Assembly: GCA_942491945.1 (NCBI GenBank)
Contig: CALODD010000084.1
Coordinates: 1-10,647 of the forward strand
Length of the DNA: 10,647 nucleotides
Source: JAJDYQ01 sp942491945
GTDB taxonomy: Bacteria > Pseudomonadota > Gammaproteobacteria > JAJDYQ01
Direction: 5' to 3'
Position numbers and translations under genes: made by a program. The notes below the pieces were generated by a model, which saw nothing but the letters and a program-made list of their open reading frames with translations, was not told the DNA's origin and did no database searches. The first letter of the stretch is position 1; every line of letters starts with the position of its first letter. Of this stretch, positions 1 through 6,678 are shown piece by piece.

Positions 1-579
1 GATGAAGGTGGTGATGACACAGTAGATTCCGATGATGCATCTGGAGTGACTGCGTTACCTGCTCAAGGTAGTACCGTGAATGAATACGACTTTGGTTTTG
101 TCGGTACTGATTATGACGATATACCTGCATCCTATGGTGCTTCCAGGCACGGTACAAGTAGCCAGCTTTATCTGGGCTATCAAAACTTAGATGCTTCTTA
201 TACGGCAACGGATAAAGAATCTGCGACCTGGAACGGTATAGGTGCTGCTGATGACCTGGATGGTACAGATGATGAGGACAGTGTAACCTTCCGTTCACCG
301 GCAAGCAGTAATCAGAGTATTTTTGCTGATGTAATAGTTCAAAATGATACAGGGCAGCCAGTTACTGTCTGTGGTTGGTTGGATCTCCCAAGCGGTGGTG
401 CAGATCCTGATGGTGACTTTTTAGATACAAATGAGGGTAGTTGCCTTGCGGTAAACGGCACGAACTGTACAGACAACGGTGGTAATAATTTCACTTGTAC
501 ATTCCAGTGGTCTAATTTGCCGACTGATAAAGAATATACGACGTATGCGCGTTTTCGAGTGGCGAGGGATGATGACTGA
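1..579 (+). CDS. Secreted SdrD-B/GEVED-domain surface protein, 5'-truncated by the window and ending inside its GEVED domain
   Basis: The frame is open from base 1, so the N-terminus lies upstream of the window. Codons 1-35 are the acidic end of an SdrD-B/Cna-B-like module that finishes in the typical DFGF. From codon 37 a GEVED domain begins (DYDDIPASYG, then an acidic DDLDGTDDEDSV stretch, then VCGWLDLPSGG and finally YTTYARFR). GEVED domains are extracellular beta domains of large surface or secreted proteins. The paralogue at 6798-10328 continues after RFR to a terminal GEVEDYR, but here the frame stops (TGA 577-579) six codons after RFR, so the domain is incomplete. The missing part follows in another frame behind a signal peptide (next gene), with the stop and start overlapping as TGATG. 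This is probably a degraded or split gene. The family call is good; whether the product folds is uncertain. Confidence 0.8.
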   Translation, partial: DEGGDDTVDSDDASGVTALPAQGSTVNEYDFGFVGTDYDDIPASYGASRHGTSSQLYLGYQNLDASYTATDKESATWNGIGAADDLDGTDDEDSVTFRSPASSNQSIFADVIVQNDTGQPVTVCGWLDLPSGGADPDGDFLDTNEGSCLAVNGTNCTDNGGNNFTCTFQWSNLPTDKEYTTYARFRVARDDD

Positions 580-1112
580 TGATCTCGTTTAAGAAAACAC
601 TGTTATTTTTGTTTTTACTTGTTATGGCCATTATGCCAGCTATAACTTTTGCAGCTGCCTTAGTGGTTTCGGACGTATCGGGTAATCGACAAAGTGGTGA
701 AACGGAAGGCTACCGCTTAGTCTTTAACTTCAATACGACAGAAGTGACGATGGGTAGTGTTGAGTTAAATAACGTCAGCGCAGCTGATTATCTAACAATG
801 TTAGCGGTCGATAATATGAGTATTGAAGCGCTACTAGAATTGCTGGCGGTTTGGGATCCAGAATTAGCGGCGAGTTTAGTAGGTGCAAGTTTTGATGAAA
901 TACTGGCGGCTTTAAGTCATTACCTTGACCCTGATGGTGATGGACAGGTTGCGGTAATTCACTGGGATACATTGCAGGAACGCGGTACGGTGGGATTTTA
1001 TGTTGAACGACATCAGAGTGGTGATGTCTGGGTACGCGTCAATAATGGTATGTTACCGGGTATGATTAATGCGCCAATGGGTGCGGGTATATTCTTGCTG
1101 ATCCAAGCGTAA
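579..1112 (+). CDS. Secreted protein carrying the GEVED tail and C-terminal domain detached from the upstream gene; 3' frameshifted
   Basis: This 177-residue product starts at an ATG overlapping the upstream stop (TGATG), with an AGGG Shine-Dalgarno-like site at 565-568. Residues 1-26 form a textbook signal peptide: MISFKK, a hydrophobic TLLFLFLLVMAIM core, then an ITFA cleavage region. Residues 30-50 are the end of a GEVED domain (GETEGYRLVFNF, compare GEVEDYRIVFNF in the paralogue). Residues 51-170 match the paralogue's C-terminal domain: a helical region, a calcium-loop-like YLDPDGDGQV (115-124), then WDTLQERGTVGFYV and a WVRVNN segment. After G170 the frame diverges and stops, because one base is missing near 1086. 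Restoring it adds 38 codons ending in YGPFNVEIK at 1204. It could be a functional fission product, a decaying pseudogene, or partly a sequencing error. Confidence 0.6.
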   Translation: MISFKKTLLFLFLLVMAIMPAITFAAALVVSDVSGNRQSGETEGYRLVFNFNTTEVTMGSVELNNVSAADYLTMLAVDNMSIEALLELLAVWDPELAASLVGASFDEILAALSHYLDPDGDGQVAVIHWDTLQERGTVGFYVERHQSGDVWVRVNNGMLPGMINAPMGAGIFLLIQA

Positions 1113-1204
1113 GTGAAGCTGGGATATACCGGTATCGCTTGATTGAGCAGGAAGCATGGGGTGATACACGAACTTATGGACCTTTTAATGTGGAGATAAA
1201 ATGA
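1088..1204 (+). pseudogene. Out-of-frame remnant of the GEVED protein's C-terminus
   Basis: In the frame starting at 1088 the sequence reads YILADPSVSEAG, then YRYRLIEQEAWG and YGPFNVEIK, ending at TGA 1202-1204. The intact paralogue ends YILADPGANEAG, YQYRLVEKEAWG, YGPFDVEIR at 10216-10328. This stretch is therefore the original C-terminus of the preceding gene, disconnected by a single-base deletion around 1083-1088. The original stop overlaps the start of the C25 protease gene as ATGA, which supports ancestral translational coupling of the two genes. The conservation of this tail suggests the frameshift is recent or an assembly error. Confidence 0.75.
1192..1195 (+). promoter_or_regulatory. 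Ribosome binding site of the C25 protease gene
   Basis: GGAG lies 5 bases before ATG 1201 and 8 before the in-frame ATG 1204. This good Shine-Dalgarno site supports a start at one of these two adjacent ATGs, even though it lies inside the 3' end of the preceding gene. Confidence 0.6.
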
Positions 1205-3783
1205 TGCATTCAATCTCACATTTTATAAATCTGTCTTCTATGGGGAAGATGGTTACTGTTGCGCTTATAAGTTGCTTATCCACGTTTTCTGCTCCTTCAT
1301 TTGCGGCAGATAATAATTCACGCAGTGATAGTTGGGGCTCATGGAAAGCGATGGGTGAAGGCTATGTAGCTCGAAGAAAGCAACCCCCTAAACTTGATTT
1401 GCCTAAATCTGAAAGACGACAGGCCAGTGTTCAAGAACGGTTACAACATGTCCTGAATAGAAAAGTGGCGCTTGAAGAAAAATTAACCGATGGCCTACTA
1501 TCAGATTCTGAGAGAAAGAAGTTGGAGCGTCGCTTGCGTAGACTTGATAAACGCATAGTCAGATTGCAGGAGAAAAACTCGAAAATAGATGAAAAAATAG
1601 CCAGAAGAGATGGATCTGACAATATACGATCCCGGCAAAATAGCCGACAAGCTATCTGGCTGCATACCAAAGGTGAAGGGCTAGTCGGCGCATCAATAAC
1701 CGAAATGGCGGATACGTTAAACATCTCTGTCAATGAGCTCCGTCGGATGGCATTGCAAGGTGATTTAATATTAACTGGTGCGGAAAAACTGGACTCTAAA
1801 AAATCACGACATCCTATTTCCTGGCATTATGATCAGGAATCAGATAGCTTGCTTTTCGTCGCGGAGAACTACGATACTTTTTACTCAGATGAAAATGCTT
1901 ATAAAGTTCTATTGAATGCTAAGCATCGATCTGGGAACCCTATGGCTGTAGTTAGGGGGAATAACAGTAGTGCATCGGTCACAAATCCAGGTAAAGCTAA
2001 AGGCAAGGCTAAAGGCAAAGGTTCTGTTACTGTAGGTTCTGGATTGCCATTCAGAGATACACTAGAGTTTGAAAAAGAGCCCGATTTCTTCTATTCGACA
2101 TGGTCTGTATATAACGATCCTGGTGCTGATTACTGGTGGTGGGATTATTTATATGGCGCGTTTAAGACCCAGATTAACCTGGATTTGCTTATTCCAAACC
2201 CTTCAGCCATAGGTACAGCTCAGGTACGTGTCACCATACGAGGTTTTACTGATGTATATCCTGGTGATGATCACAGTGTGTCAGCTCAGATTAATGGTGT
2301 GGCCGTCGGAACAGGGGTGACATGGGATGGTTTCGAGCAAGTAGTTCTGGTTGCCGATTTCGACCAGTCGATTCTAAATCAATCAGGTAATAATACATTT
2401 ACTCTCATTAGTGGTGCTGCTCCCGGTACTTATCCCGGCCAGTGGCTGGATCGTGTAGAAATTGATTATGAACGCAGCCCCGCAGCGCATGATGGCCAGT
2501 TGTGGATGCATGATGTGGCAGCTGGTGTACATACAGTAACGGGTTTTGCTAGTGACAATATTATTGTCGTCGAATCGCCTAATGGCGAGGCTGTACTGAG
2601 ACAGGATTTGAGTATTCAACCTGATGGCGATGGTGGCTGGCAAGCGAGTTTCACTGCTGAAGGTGGCGACTTTTTTCTTGCAGATTTCGGTAATGTCATG
2701 ACTTCAAACTTGACACGAGATAATCGAGCCAGGCTTACGAAACGTTATAACAGGGCAGATTACCTGATCATAGCACCACGAGATTTTGCGGAGTCTGCTA
2801 CTGCATTAGCTGAGTATAGAGATGATCGTTATAGCGCAGTAAAGATTGCGTGGATAGACGATATCTATAATGAATTTAGTGCAGGTAGAGAAGATCCTGA
2901 GGCTTTAGCAAGGTTCATGAGGCATGTTGTTGAAAACTGGGAGGTCTCACCATCAGCAGTAATTCTGTTGGGTAAAGGAACGTTCGATCAAAAAGATCGT
3001 CAGGGGTATTCCGATAGTTTTGTACCCATTGCAATGACCGGTACTCCATGGGAGGTGGTCAGTTCAGACACAACGTTACTTGGGTACGCAGACAATGCTC
3101 CATTCGCGATTGGACGATTACCGATTACTAGTGATCTTGAAGGTATGGCATACCTCGAAAAACTCAAAGCTTATGAGGCATCTACACCACCAGCGTTTGG
3201 TGCAACTCAGGCTGTATTAGTAGCAGACAATCCCGATAAGGGTGGTCGTTTTGACACGAATATGACTCAGCTGGGAGATGATCTGCTAAATGATTTAGGC
3301 TTTGATATGTTGACTGAATTATTTCATCCGCAGGTCAATGTTAGAGCAAATTTTACGGCGGCACCTACGTGGAATACTGATTATGTGGTTTACGATGGTC
3401 ATGGCTCAGTGACGCAGTTAGGTAACGAAGGGTTTATGACCTCGGCTGATGCAGCAAATCTTAATAATACGGTGTATCCTGTTTTCTCTGCGCTGACATG
3501 CGCAGTGGGTAACGATACACATCCTGGTATACGTTCGCTTGTCGGCGAGCTAGTATTAAACCCGACAGGTGGAGCCATTGCTTCTGTTGCAGCTAATAGT
3601 CTCTCGCATGATATAGAAGCACAGGTGTTAAGTAGAGCTTTAGCGGGTAAGTTATTTACTGAAGAAGGTACTTACACTGTTGGTGAGGCGCTACGTCAGG
3701 CAAAACAGGCTGATGGAATTCGTGCTGAATTTATGCCTCGTATATACAGTGTGATAGGTGATCCAACAGTGTATATACGTTAA
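1201..3783 (+). CDS. Exported C25-family (gingipain-like) cysteine peptidase
   Basis: An 860-residue precursor. Residues 1-35 are a signal peptide (cleavage near SFA|AD). Residues about 78-140 are a highly charged predicted coiled coil. A beta-rich pro or accessory region follows (about 160-515), including a Lys/Gly linker (KAKGKAKGKG, about 266-275) and a WWWDYLYG segment typical of the region before C25 domains. The peptidase domain spans about 519-860. The catalytic dyad is visible as H734 in VVYDGHGS and C767 in SALTCAVGN, 33 residues apart, the same spacing as the His/Cys dyad recalled for gingipain R. The chain ends at VIGDPTVYIR, the normal end of the C25 fold, so there is no type IX secretion C-terminal domain. 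The S1 specificity residue could not be assigned. It probably acts in the periplasm or outside the cell. Its start overlaps the GEVED gene and it sits 9 bases before the peptide precursor, so its substrate may be the GEVED proteins or the peptide (inference). Confidence 0.88.
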   Translation: MMHSISHFINLSSMGKMVTVALISCLSTFSAPSFAADNNSRSDSWGSWKAMGEGYVARRKQPPKLDLPKSERRQASVQERLQHVLNRKVALEEKLTDGLLSDSERKKLERRLRRLDKRIVRLQEKNSKIDEKIARRDGSDNIRSRQNSRQAIWLHTKGEGLVGASITEMADTLNISVNELRRMALQGDLILTGAEKLDSKKSRHPISWHYDQESDSLLFVAENYDTFYSDENAYKVLLNAKHRSGNPMAVVRGNNSSASVTNPGKAKGKAKGKGSVTVGSGLPFRDTLEFEKEPDFFYSTWSVYNDPGADYWWWDYLYGAFKTQINLDLLIPNPSAIGTAQVRVTIRGFTDVYPGDDHSVSAQINGVAVGTGVTWDGFEQVVLVADFDQSILNQSGNNTFTLISGAAPGTYPGQWLDRVEIDYERSPAAHDGQLWMHDVAAGVHTVTGFASDNIIVVESPNGEAVLRQDLSIQPDGDGGWQASFTAEGGDFFLADFGNVMTSNLTRDNRARLTKRYNRADYLIIAPRDFAESATALAEYRDDRYSAVKIAWIDDIYNEFSAGREDPEALARFMRHVVENWEVSPSAVILLGKGTFDQKDRQGYSDSFVPIAMTGTPWEVVSSDTTLLGYADNAPFAIGRLPITSDLEGMAYLEKLKAYEASTPPAFGATQAVLVADNPDKGGRFDTNMTQLGDDLLNDLGFDMLTELFHPQVNVRANFTAAPTWNTDYVVYDGHGSVTQLGNEGFMTSADAANLNNTVYPVFSALTCAVGNDTHPGIRSLVGELVLNPTGGAIASVAANSLSHDIEAQVLSRALAGKLFTEEGTYTVGEALRQAKQADGIRAEFMPRIYSVIGDPTVYIR
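1996..2019 (+). repeat. Two tandem copies of a 12-base unit in the C25 gene
   Basis: GCTAAAGGCAAR occurs twice in tandem and encodes AKGKAKGK. It forms a basic, flexible linker between the N-terminal coiled-coil part and the beta-rich part of the protease, and could be a Lys-type processing site. The length may vary between strains by slippage (inference). Confidence 0.6.
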
Positions 3784-3792
3784 AGTTTAAGA

Positions 3793-4014
3793 ATGCGTCA
3801 TAAGCTCGATCGTTTGGGATTAAAAATAGTGGATAATAAAGATACAGATCAACGCGAGCAAGATAAGCGCACTATATCTAGCATACGCTCTTACACGGCA
3901 CCTAGGATAATAAGTGCTGAAAAACTTGAGCTTTCTGGCGGTGTTAAATGCGATCCCCCAACTGGTGGGTTTGGTAAGCTTATCCCTGGCCCTTGTATCA
4001 ATGCAGGATCATAA
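3793..4014 (+). CDS. Putative RiPP precursor peptide
   Basis: A 73-residue peptide, 9 bases after the C25 stop and directly before HprK-like, PqqD-like and radical SAM genes, the usual place for a RiPP precursor. Residues 1-33 are highly charged (leader-like). YTAPRI (34-39) resembles the YxxPxL motif that RRE/PqqD-type domains bind in lasso leaders. EKLELSGG (43-50) looks like a double-glycine leader end. Cutting after G50 would give a 23-residue core rich in Gly and Pro with two cysteines (C53, C68, the latter in IPGPC) and a single aromatic residue, F60 in TGGFGK. The cysteines and F60-G61-K62 are candidate modification sites for a radical SAM enzyme. I do not recognise the family. The function of the mature peptide is unknown, and no Shine-Dalgarno site is obvious. 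The precursor call rests on size, sequence pattern and context. Confidence 0.72.
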   Translation: MRHKLDRLGLKIVDNKDTDQREQDKRTISSIRSYTAPRIISAEKLELSGGVKCDPPTGGFGKLIPGPCINAGS

Positions 4015-4016
4015 GG
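4013..4016 (+). promoter_or_regulatory. Ribosome binding site favouring the GTG 4022 start of the kinase-like gene
   Basis: AAGG sits across the precursor stop codon, 5 bases before GTG 4022. The alternative ATG 4001 has no recognisable Shine-Dalgarno site, so this site favours GTG 4022. Confidence 0.4.
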
Positions 4017-4021
4017 CTCAC

Positions 4022-4927
4022 GTGATTCGATCCTGGGGTAATCAATCCCTGTCTCTTCAATTACCCGCACTGAGTGTGAACCTTCAGGGGCTCACAACTC
4101 ACCAGAGAGAGACTCTTAGTAACGCTTATCAGTCATATCTCTGTGAGCCTGATGATTGTGATATAACTTCTTATATGTCTCGTTTAGAGTCTATGCCAGA
4201 TATTGATCAAAATGATATTACTATAGATGGTCAGTATGCATTGAAGATTGATCGAACGCTTAATACCAGCATGGTCCAAGTGACAGGCGTGAATTTTATA
4301 GCAACTATTTCTGATGGATTGAAGGCTAAAGAGTCAAACTTGTCTGTAATTAACGAAGAGGATCTGGTTAGCCCCATAGTTTTCGAAAATTATCTTCGTG
4401 TTTTGGCAGCGCATTACGTCTTAAAACAGGGTGGGTTATTACTCCATAGTGCAGGACTCATTATTGATGGAGCTGCATATTTGTTTCCCGGCTTTTCCAA
4501 TGCAGGCAAAACAACATTGGCTCGAAAGGCTTTTGATCAAAATATCTTGATACTTAGCGATGACATAAATCTGGTCTTACCGTCTAAAGGTGGGTATGAA
4601 GCGTATGCGGTTCCTTTCTCAGGAGAGTTTGGAAGCAGGCTTGATCCCGTTGTCGATGAAAAATATTATCCTCTTGCCGGAATAGCTTTTCTTAAGCAAG
4701 GTGAACGACTTGAGACTGAATGTGTTGATCCTCCATTCGCTTTTTCTCATCTTTTAACAACATGTCCGTTTGTCAACAAGGATGAACATGAGTTTGAGGC
4801 CTTGTTCGATGCAGTCAGTAATTTACTAAAATGTATTCCCACGATACAACTGATTAGTAGGAAAGATGATGATGTTACTGATATTATCGAAGCAGTCAGG
4901 CAGCAGTTTGAGTCTCGAGAGAACTAG
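4022..4927 (+). CDS. HPr kinase-like (HprK-related) ATPase of a RiPP-type cassette
   Basis: About 301 residues from GTG 4022. ATG 4001 is an alternative (308 residues), while any start further upstream would only read the precursor gene out of frame. The core matches the HprK/PEPCK-like P-loop fold: LLHSAG with H142, a Walker A motif GFSNAGKTT at 157-165 (K163), and LSDD at 178-181, the His, P-loop and acidic-pair order of HPr kinases. The C-terminal HPrK/P signature was not seen, so a role in sugar-transport regulation is unlikely. HprK-related proteins occur beside PqqD-like proteins in several RiPP gene sets, including lasso clusters with a peptide kinase and, as I recall, the SynChlorMet radical SAM cassettes. 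It may phosphorylate the peptide or use ATP in maturation, but this is inference. It follows the precursor by 7 bases and precedes the PqqD gene by 3, so it is surely co-transcribed. Confidence 0.78.
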   Translation: MIRSWGNQSLSLQLPALSVNLQGLTTHQRETLSNAYQSYLCEPDDCDITSYMSRLESMPDIDQNDITIDGQYALKIDRTLNTSMVQVTGVNFIATISDGLKAKESNLSVINEEDLVSPIVFENYLRVLAAHYVLKQGGLLLHSAGLIIDGAAYLFPGFSNAGKTTLARKAFDQNILILSDDINLVLPSKGGYEAYAVPFSGEFGSRLDPVVDEKYYPLAGIAFLKQGERLETECVDPPFAFSHLLTTCPFVNKDEHEFEALFDAVSNLLKCIPTIQLISRKDDDVTDIIEAVRQQFESREN

Positions 4928-4930
4928 AAT

Positions 4931-5218
4931 ATGGAACAAATGCCTACAAATGAATATATCGAATTAACTTCACGCATGTGCCACCGTGCGGTTGGTGATG
5001 AAGGCGTCGTGGTTCATCTGGATAGCGGGCGTGTAATTGTCGTCAATGAAGTTGGTTTGCATATCATTCAGCAGCTAAAAAATAAACAAACACGTAGTGA
5101 TTTACTTGATTCCATTACCAGTAGCTTTGATGTTGATCTACAGCAGGCGACGGAAGATTTAGAACACTATCTTACCGAGCTCGATTCCGAACAGATTCTT
5201 AAATATAGCCATGTATAG
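4931..5218 (+). CDS. PqqD-like peptide chaperone (RiPP recognition element)
   Basis: A 95-residue protein with the PqqD/RRE pattern: an N-terminal beta hairpin (GVVVHLDSGRVIVVNEVG), then helices beginning LHIIQQLKNKQTRSDLLDSI and ending in DLQQATEDLEHYLTEL, a winged-helix fold. Such proteins bind the leader of a RiPP precursor and present it to the modifying enzyme. The likely partner here is the YTAPRI-containing leader encoded at 3793. The start at ATG 4931 has a GAGAG element (4917-4921) 9 bases upstream. The gene begins 3 bases after the kinase-like gene and overlaps the radical SAM gene by 8 bases, so the two products are probably made in step. Length and motifs fit a free-standing PqqD homologue. 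It is not the pyrroloquinoline quinone PqqD itself, since no other pqq genes are present. Confidence 0.85.
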   Translation: MEQMPTNEYIELTSRMCHRAVGDEGVVVHLDSGRVIVVNEVGLHIIQQLKNKQTRSDLLDSITSSFDVDLQQATEDLEHYLTELDSEQILKYSHV

Positions 5219-6224
5219 AACGGATGTTTTAGGCAGGATTCGAGAGCAGCGTATATTGCATGAAGCATCTCTGGAATTAACATATCGCTGCAATCTGGAT
5301 TGTTTTTATTGTTATAACGACCGGGAAAAAGCTGGTCAGCCACTAACACTCGATCAATATAAGAAAGTTCTGACTGATCTGGCTGACATGCAAACCATGT
5401 TTCTGATGCTGACTGGTGGCGAACCAATGATTCATCCTCATTTTTTTGATATTGGACACATAGCTCGAGAACTCGGTTTCGTTCTTCGCATTCGAACGAA
5501 TGGTCATTCTCTCAGCCAGCAAAACTGTGAAAGGCTACTTAAAGAAGTTGATCCGTACATGGTTGATGTTAGCTTGCATGGGGCTACTGCCGAAGTACAT
5601 GATCGTCAGACACGCGTGCAGGGTAGTTTTGAACGGCTACTAAGAAATATTAAAACAGCGACCACCCTAGGTTTGAGGGTAGGTGTGATTTCTACTCCTA
5701 CTTCATGGAATGAACATCAGATTGAAGACATGCTGGAGCTATGTGATGAGCTATCTGTGTCATTGACGTTCCAGGGGCCTGTTGGACCACGAGATAATGG
5801 TGATACTGCACCATTGTCTATTCAGCCCGCACCTGAAACCTGGGAGCACATCACTCGCATTCTTAAAGATAAAAATGCAGCGCAAAGCCTGCAGGAGTGT
5901 CAGAGCGAAACAGGGAGTCAAACTACAAAACCTGCTCAGGATACGGCGAGTTGTGGTGTTGGCACTATGGGGGTTGATATTGATCCGTATGGTAATGTCC
6001 AGGCCTGTATGCACTTGCAGGAGAGTGCAGGAAATCTGCATGACCATTCGATTAAAGAGATCTGGAATAATTCACCTTTGTTTAAACGGGCAAGAGCAAG
6101 AGCTCTGGATGCGGGTGCTCGTTTTCAGGGTAAGCCTTTTGAACAATATGGTGCCCCGGTATACTGTCTGGCCGTAGAAGAAAACGCGAATAAGGGCTGT
6201 GGTGAATGTCAGAACTGTGGCTAG
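5211..6224 (+). CDS. Radical SAM/SPASM peptide-modifying enzyme
   Basis: A 337-residue protein. The radical SAM cluster motif CNLDCFYC is at residues 27-34 (CxxxCxxC), followed by the SAM-binding LTGGEP at about 68-72 and RTNG near 96. The C-terminal part (about 248-337) is a SPASM-like domain: a cysteine, then GNVQAC matching GxxxxC, and a terminal cluster YC...GCGECQNC that would hold auxiliary iron-sulfur clusters. SPASM enzymes modify ribosomal peptides by forming thioether, carbon-carbon or similar links. The expected substrate is the 73-residue peptide encoded at 3793. No Shine-Dalgarno site is apparent; the start overlaps the PqqD-like gene by 8 bases, suggesting coupled translation. 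The SPASM cysteine spacing is not fully canonical, so the number of auxiliary clusters is uncertain. The exact chemistry cannot be predicted from sequence. Confidence 0.88.
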   Translation: MYRTDVLGRIREQRILHEASLELTYRCNLDCFYCYNDREKAGQPLTLDQYKKVLTDLADMQTMFLMLTGGEPMIHPHFFDIGHIARELGFVLRIRTNGHSLSQQNCERLLKEVDPYMVDVSLHGATAEVHDRQTRVQGSFERLLRNIKTATTLGLRVGVISTPTSWNEHQIEDMLELCDELSVSLTFQGPVGPRDNGDTAPLSIQPAPETWEHITRILKDKNAAQSLQECQSETGSQTTKPAQDTASCGVGTMGVDIDPYGNVQACMHLQESAGNLHDHSIKEIWNNSPLFKRARARALDAGARFQGKPFEQYGAPVYCLAVEENANKGCGECQNCG

Positions 6225-6243
6225 TAGAAATCGTTCTATGTTA

Positions 6244-6678
6244 TTAGCTCGAAAACTTATCGATAAGCCTCTTGAAGATAAATCTAACGAATTTCCAGAG
6301 CGCTTTATATCGAGAGAGTAATGGAATAGTTATAACCATGCCTCCAGGATCACTACTGGTAACACGACCGATAATATCTGATCTACGCACCGCAATATCG
6401 ACGATAGCAACATTATCGCCCTGGGTAATGTAGTTAACTCTTCCTCTGTATGGGTAAATTCCCAGTAGGCGATGCGCCAGTAAACGTCCATCACCACTTC
6501 GTATTACCAGGATATCTCCCGGCCAGTAAGTCCGTTGTGGGCTGATGCGTACTTTACTCTTTTCGCTGATTGCTGGTTCCATACAGGTGCCAGTGATTTC
6601 CAGCTGGAGTTCATTATCTTTTGCCAGATTTTTGAGGGCTATATCAATGTGTTGCTTATGATCGTCAGTAGATTTCAT
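6244..6678 (-). CDS. S24/S26 (signal peptidase I-like) family protein with Cys in place of the catalytic Ser
   Basis: 144 residues from ATG 6678; a TTG at 6711 would add 11 residues but is less likely. The family pattern is clear: ITGTCMEPAI (residues 28-37), WPGDILVIR (52-60), LLAHRLLG (66-73) and QGDN (86-89). In S26 peptidases the first motif is usually GxSMxP, with the nucleophilic Ser where C32 stands here. H69 sits where archaeal/ER-type signal peptidases have their general-base His. There is no N-terminal membrane segment. The C-terminus is basic and partly hydrophobic (WKFVRFIFKRLIDKF) and may touch the membrane. Small S24/S26 proteins of this kind are often seen near PqqD/HprK RiPP genes, so it may cleave the leader or be a degenerate partner. 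It is convergent with the radical SAM gene, with 19 bases between the stops. Confidence 0.75.
   Translation of the reverse strand: MKSTDDHKQHIDIALKNLAKDNELQLEITGTCMEPAISEKSKVRISPQRTYWPGDILVIRSGDGRLLAHRLLGIYPYRGRVNYITQGDNVAIVDIAVRRSDIIGRVTSSDPGGMVITIPLLSRYKALWKFVRFIFKRLIDKFSS

Noticed and set aside
46..579. GTG 46 as the start of the first gene
   Set aside because: The frame is open and protein-like (SdrD-B end) from base 1, with no Shine-Dalgarno site before 46, so the gene is cut by the window.
775..1219. Minus-strand open frames opposite the left-hand GEVED remnant
   Set aside because: They are antisense to sequence clearly conserved with 9840-10328 in the plus direction.
3914..4021. N-terminal extension of the kinase-like gene from GTG 3914
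   Set aside because: It would overlap the peptide precursor by 100 bases and only translate it out of frame; GTG 4022 has an AAGG site and fits the fold's N-terminus.
5782..6177. 131-codon open frame inside the radical SAM gene
   Set aside because: It lies wholly within the SPASM-encoding region in another frame and has no recognisable domain or upstream ribosome binding site.
3793..6224. Pyrroloquinoline quinone (pqq) biosynthesis operon
   Set aside because: Only a PqqD-like protein and a radical SAM enzyme are shared; PqqB, PqqC and a PqqA peptide with the Glu-x-x-x-Tyr core are absent.
6225..6238. Short hairpin TAGAA-atcg-TTCTA between convergent genes as a terminator
   Set aside because: The stem is only 5 base pairs, AT-rich, and has no T run after it.
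6256..6267. Perfect palindrome CTTATCGATAAG
   Set aside because: It lies inside the 3' coding end of the S26-like gene (Leu-Ile-Asp-Lys codons), has no loop or T tract, and a single such site can arise by chance.
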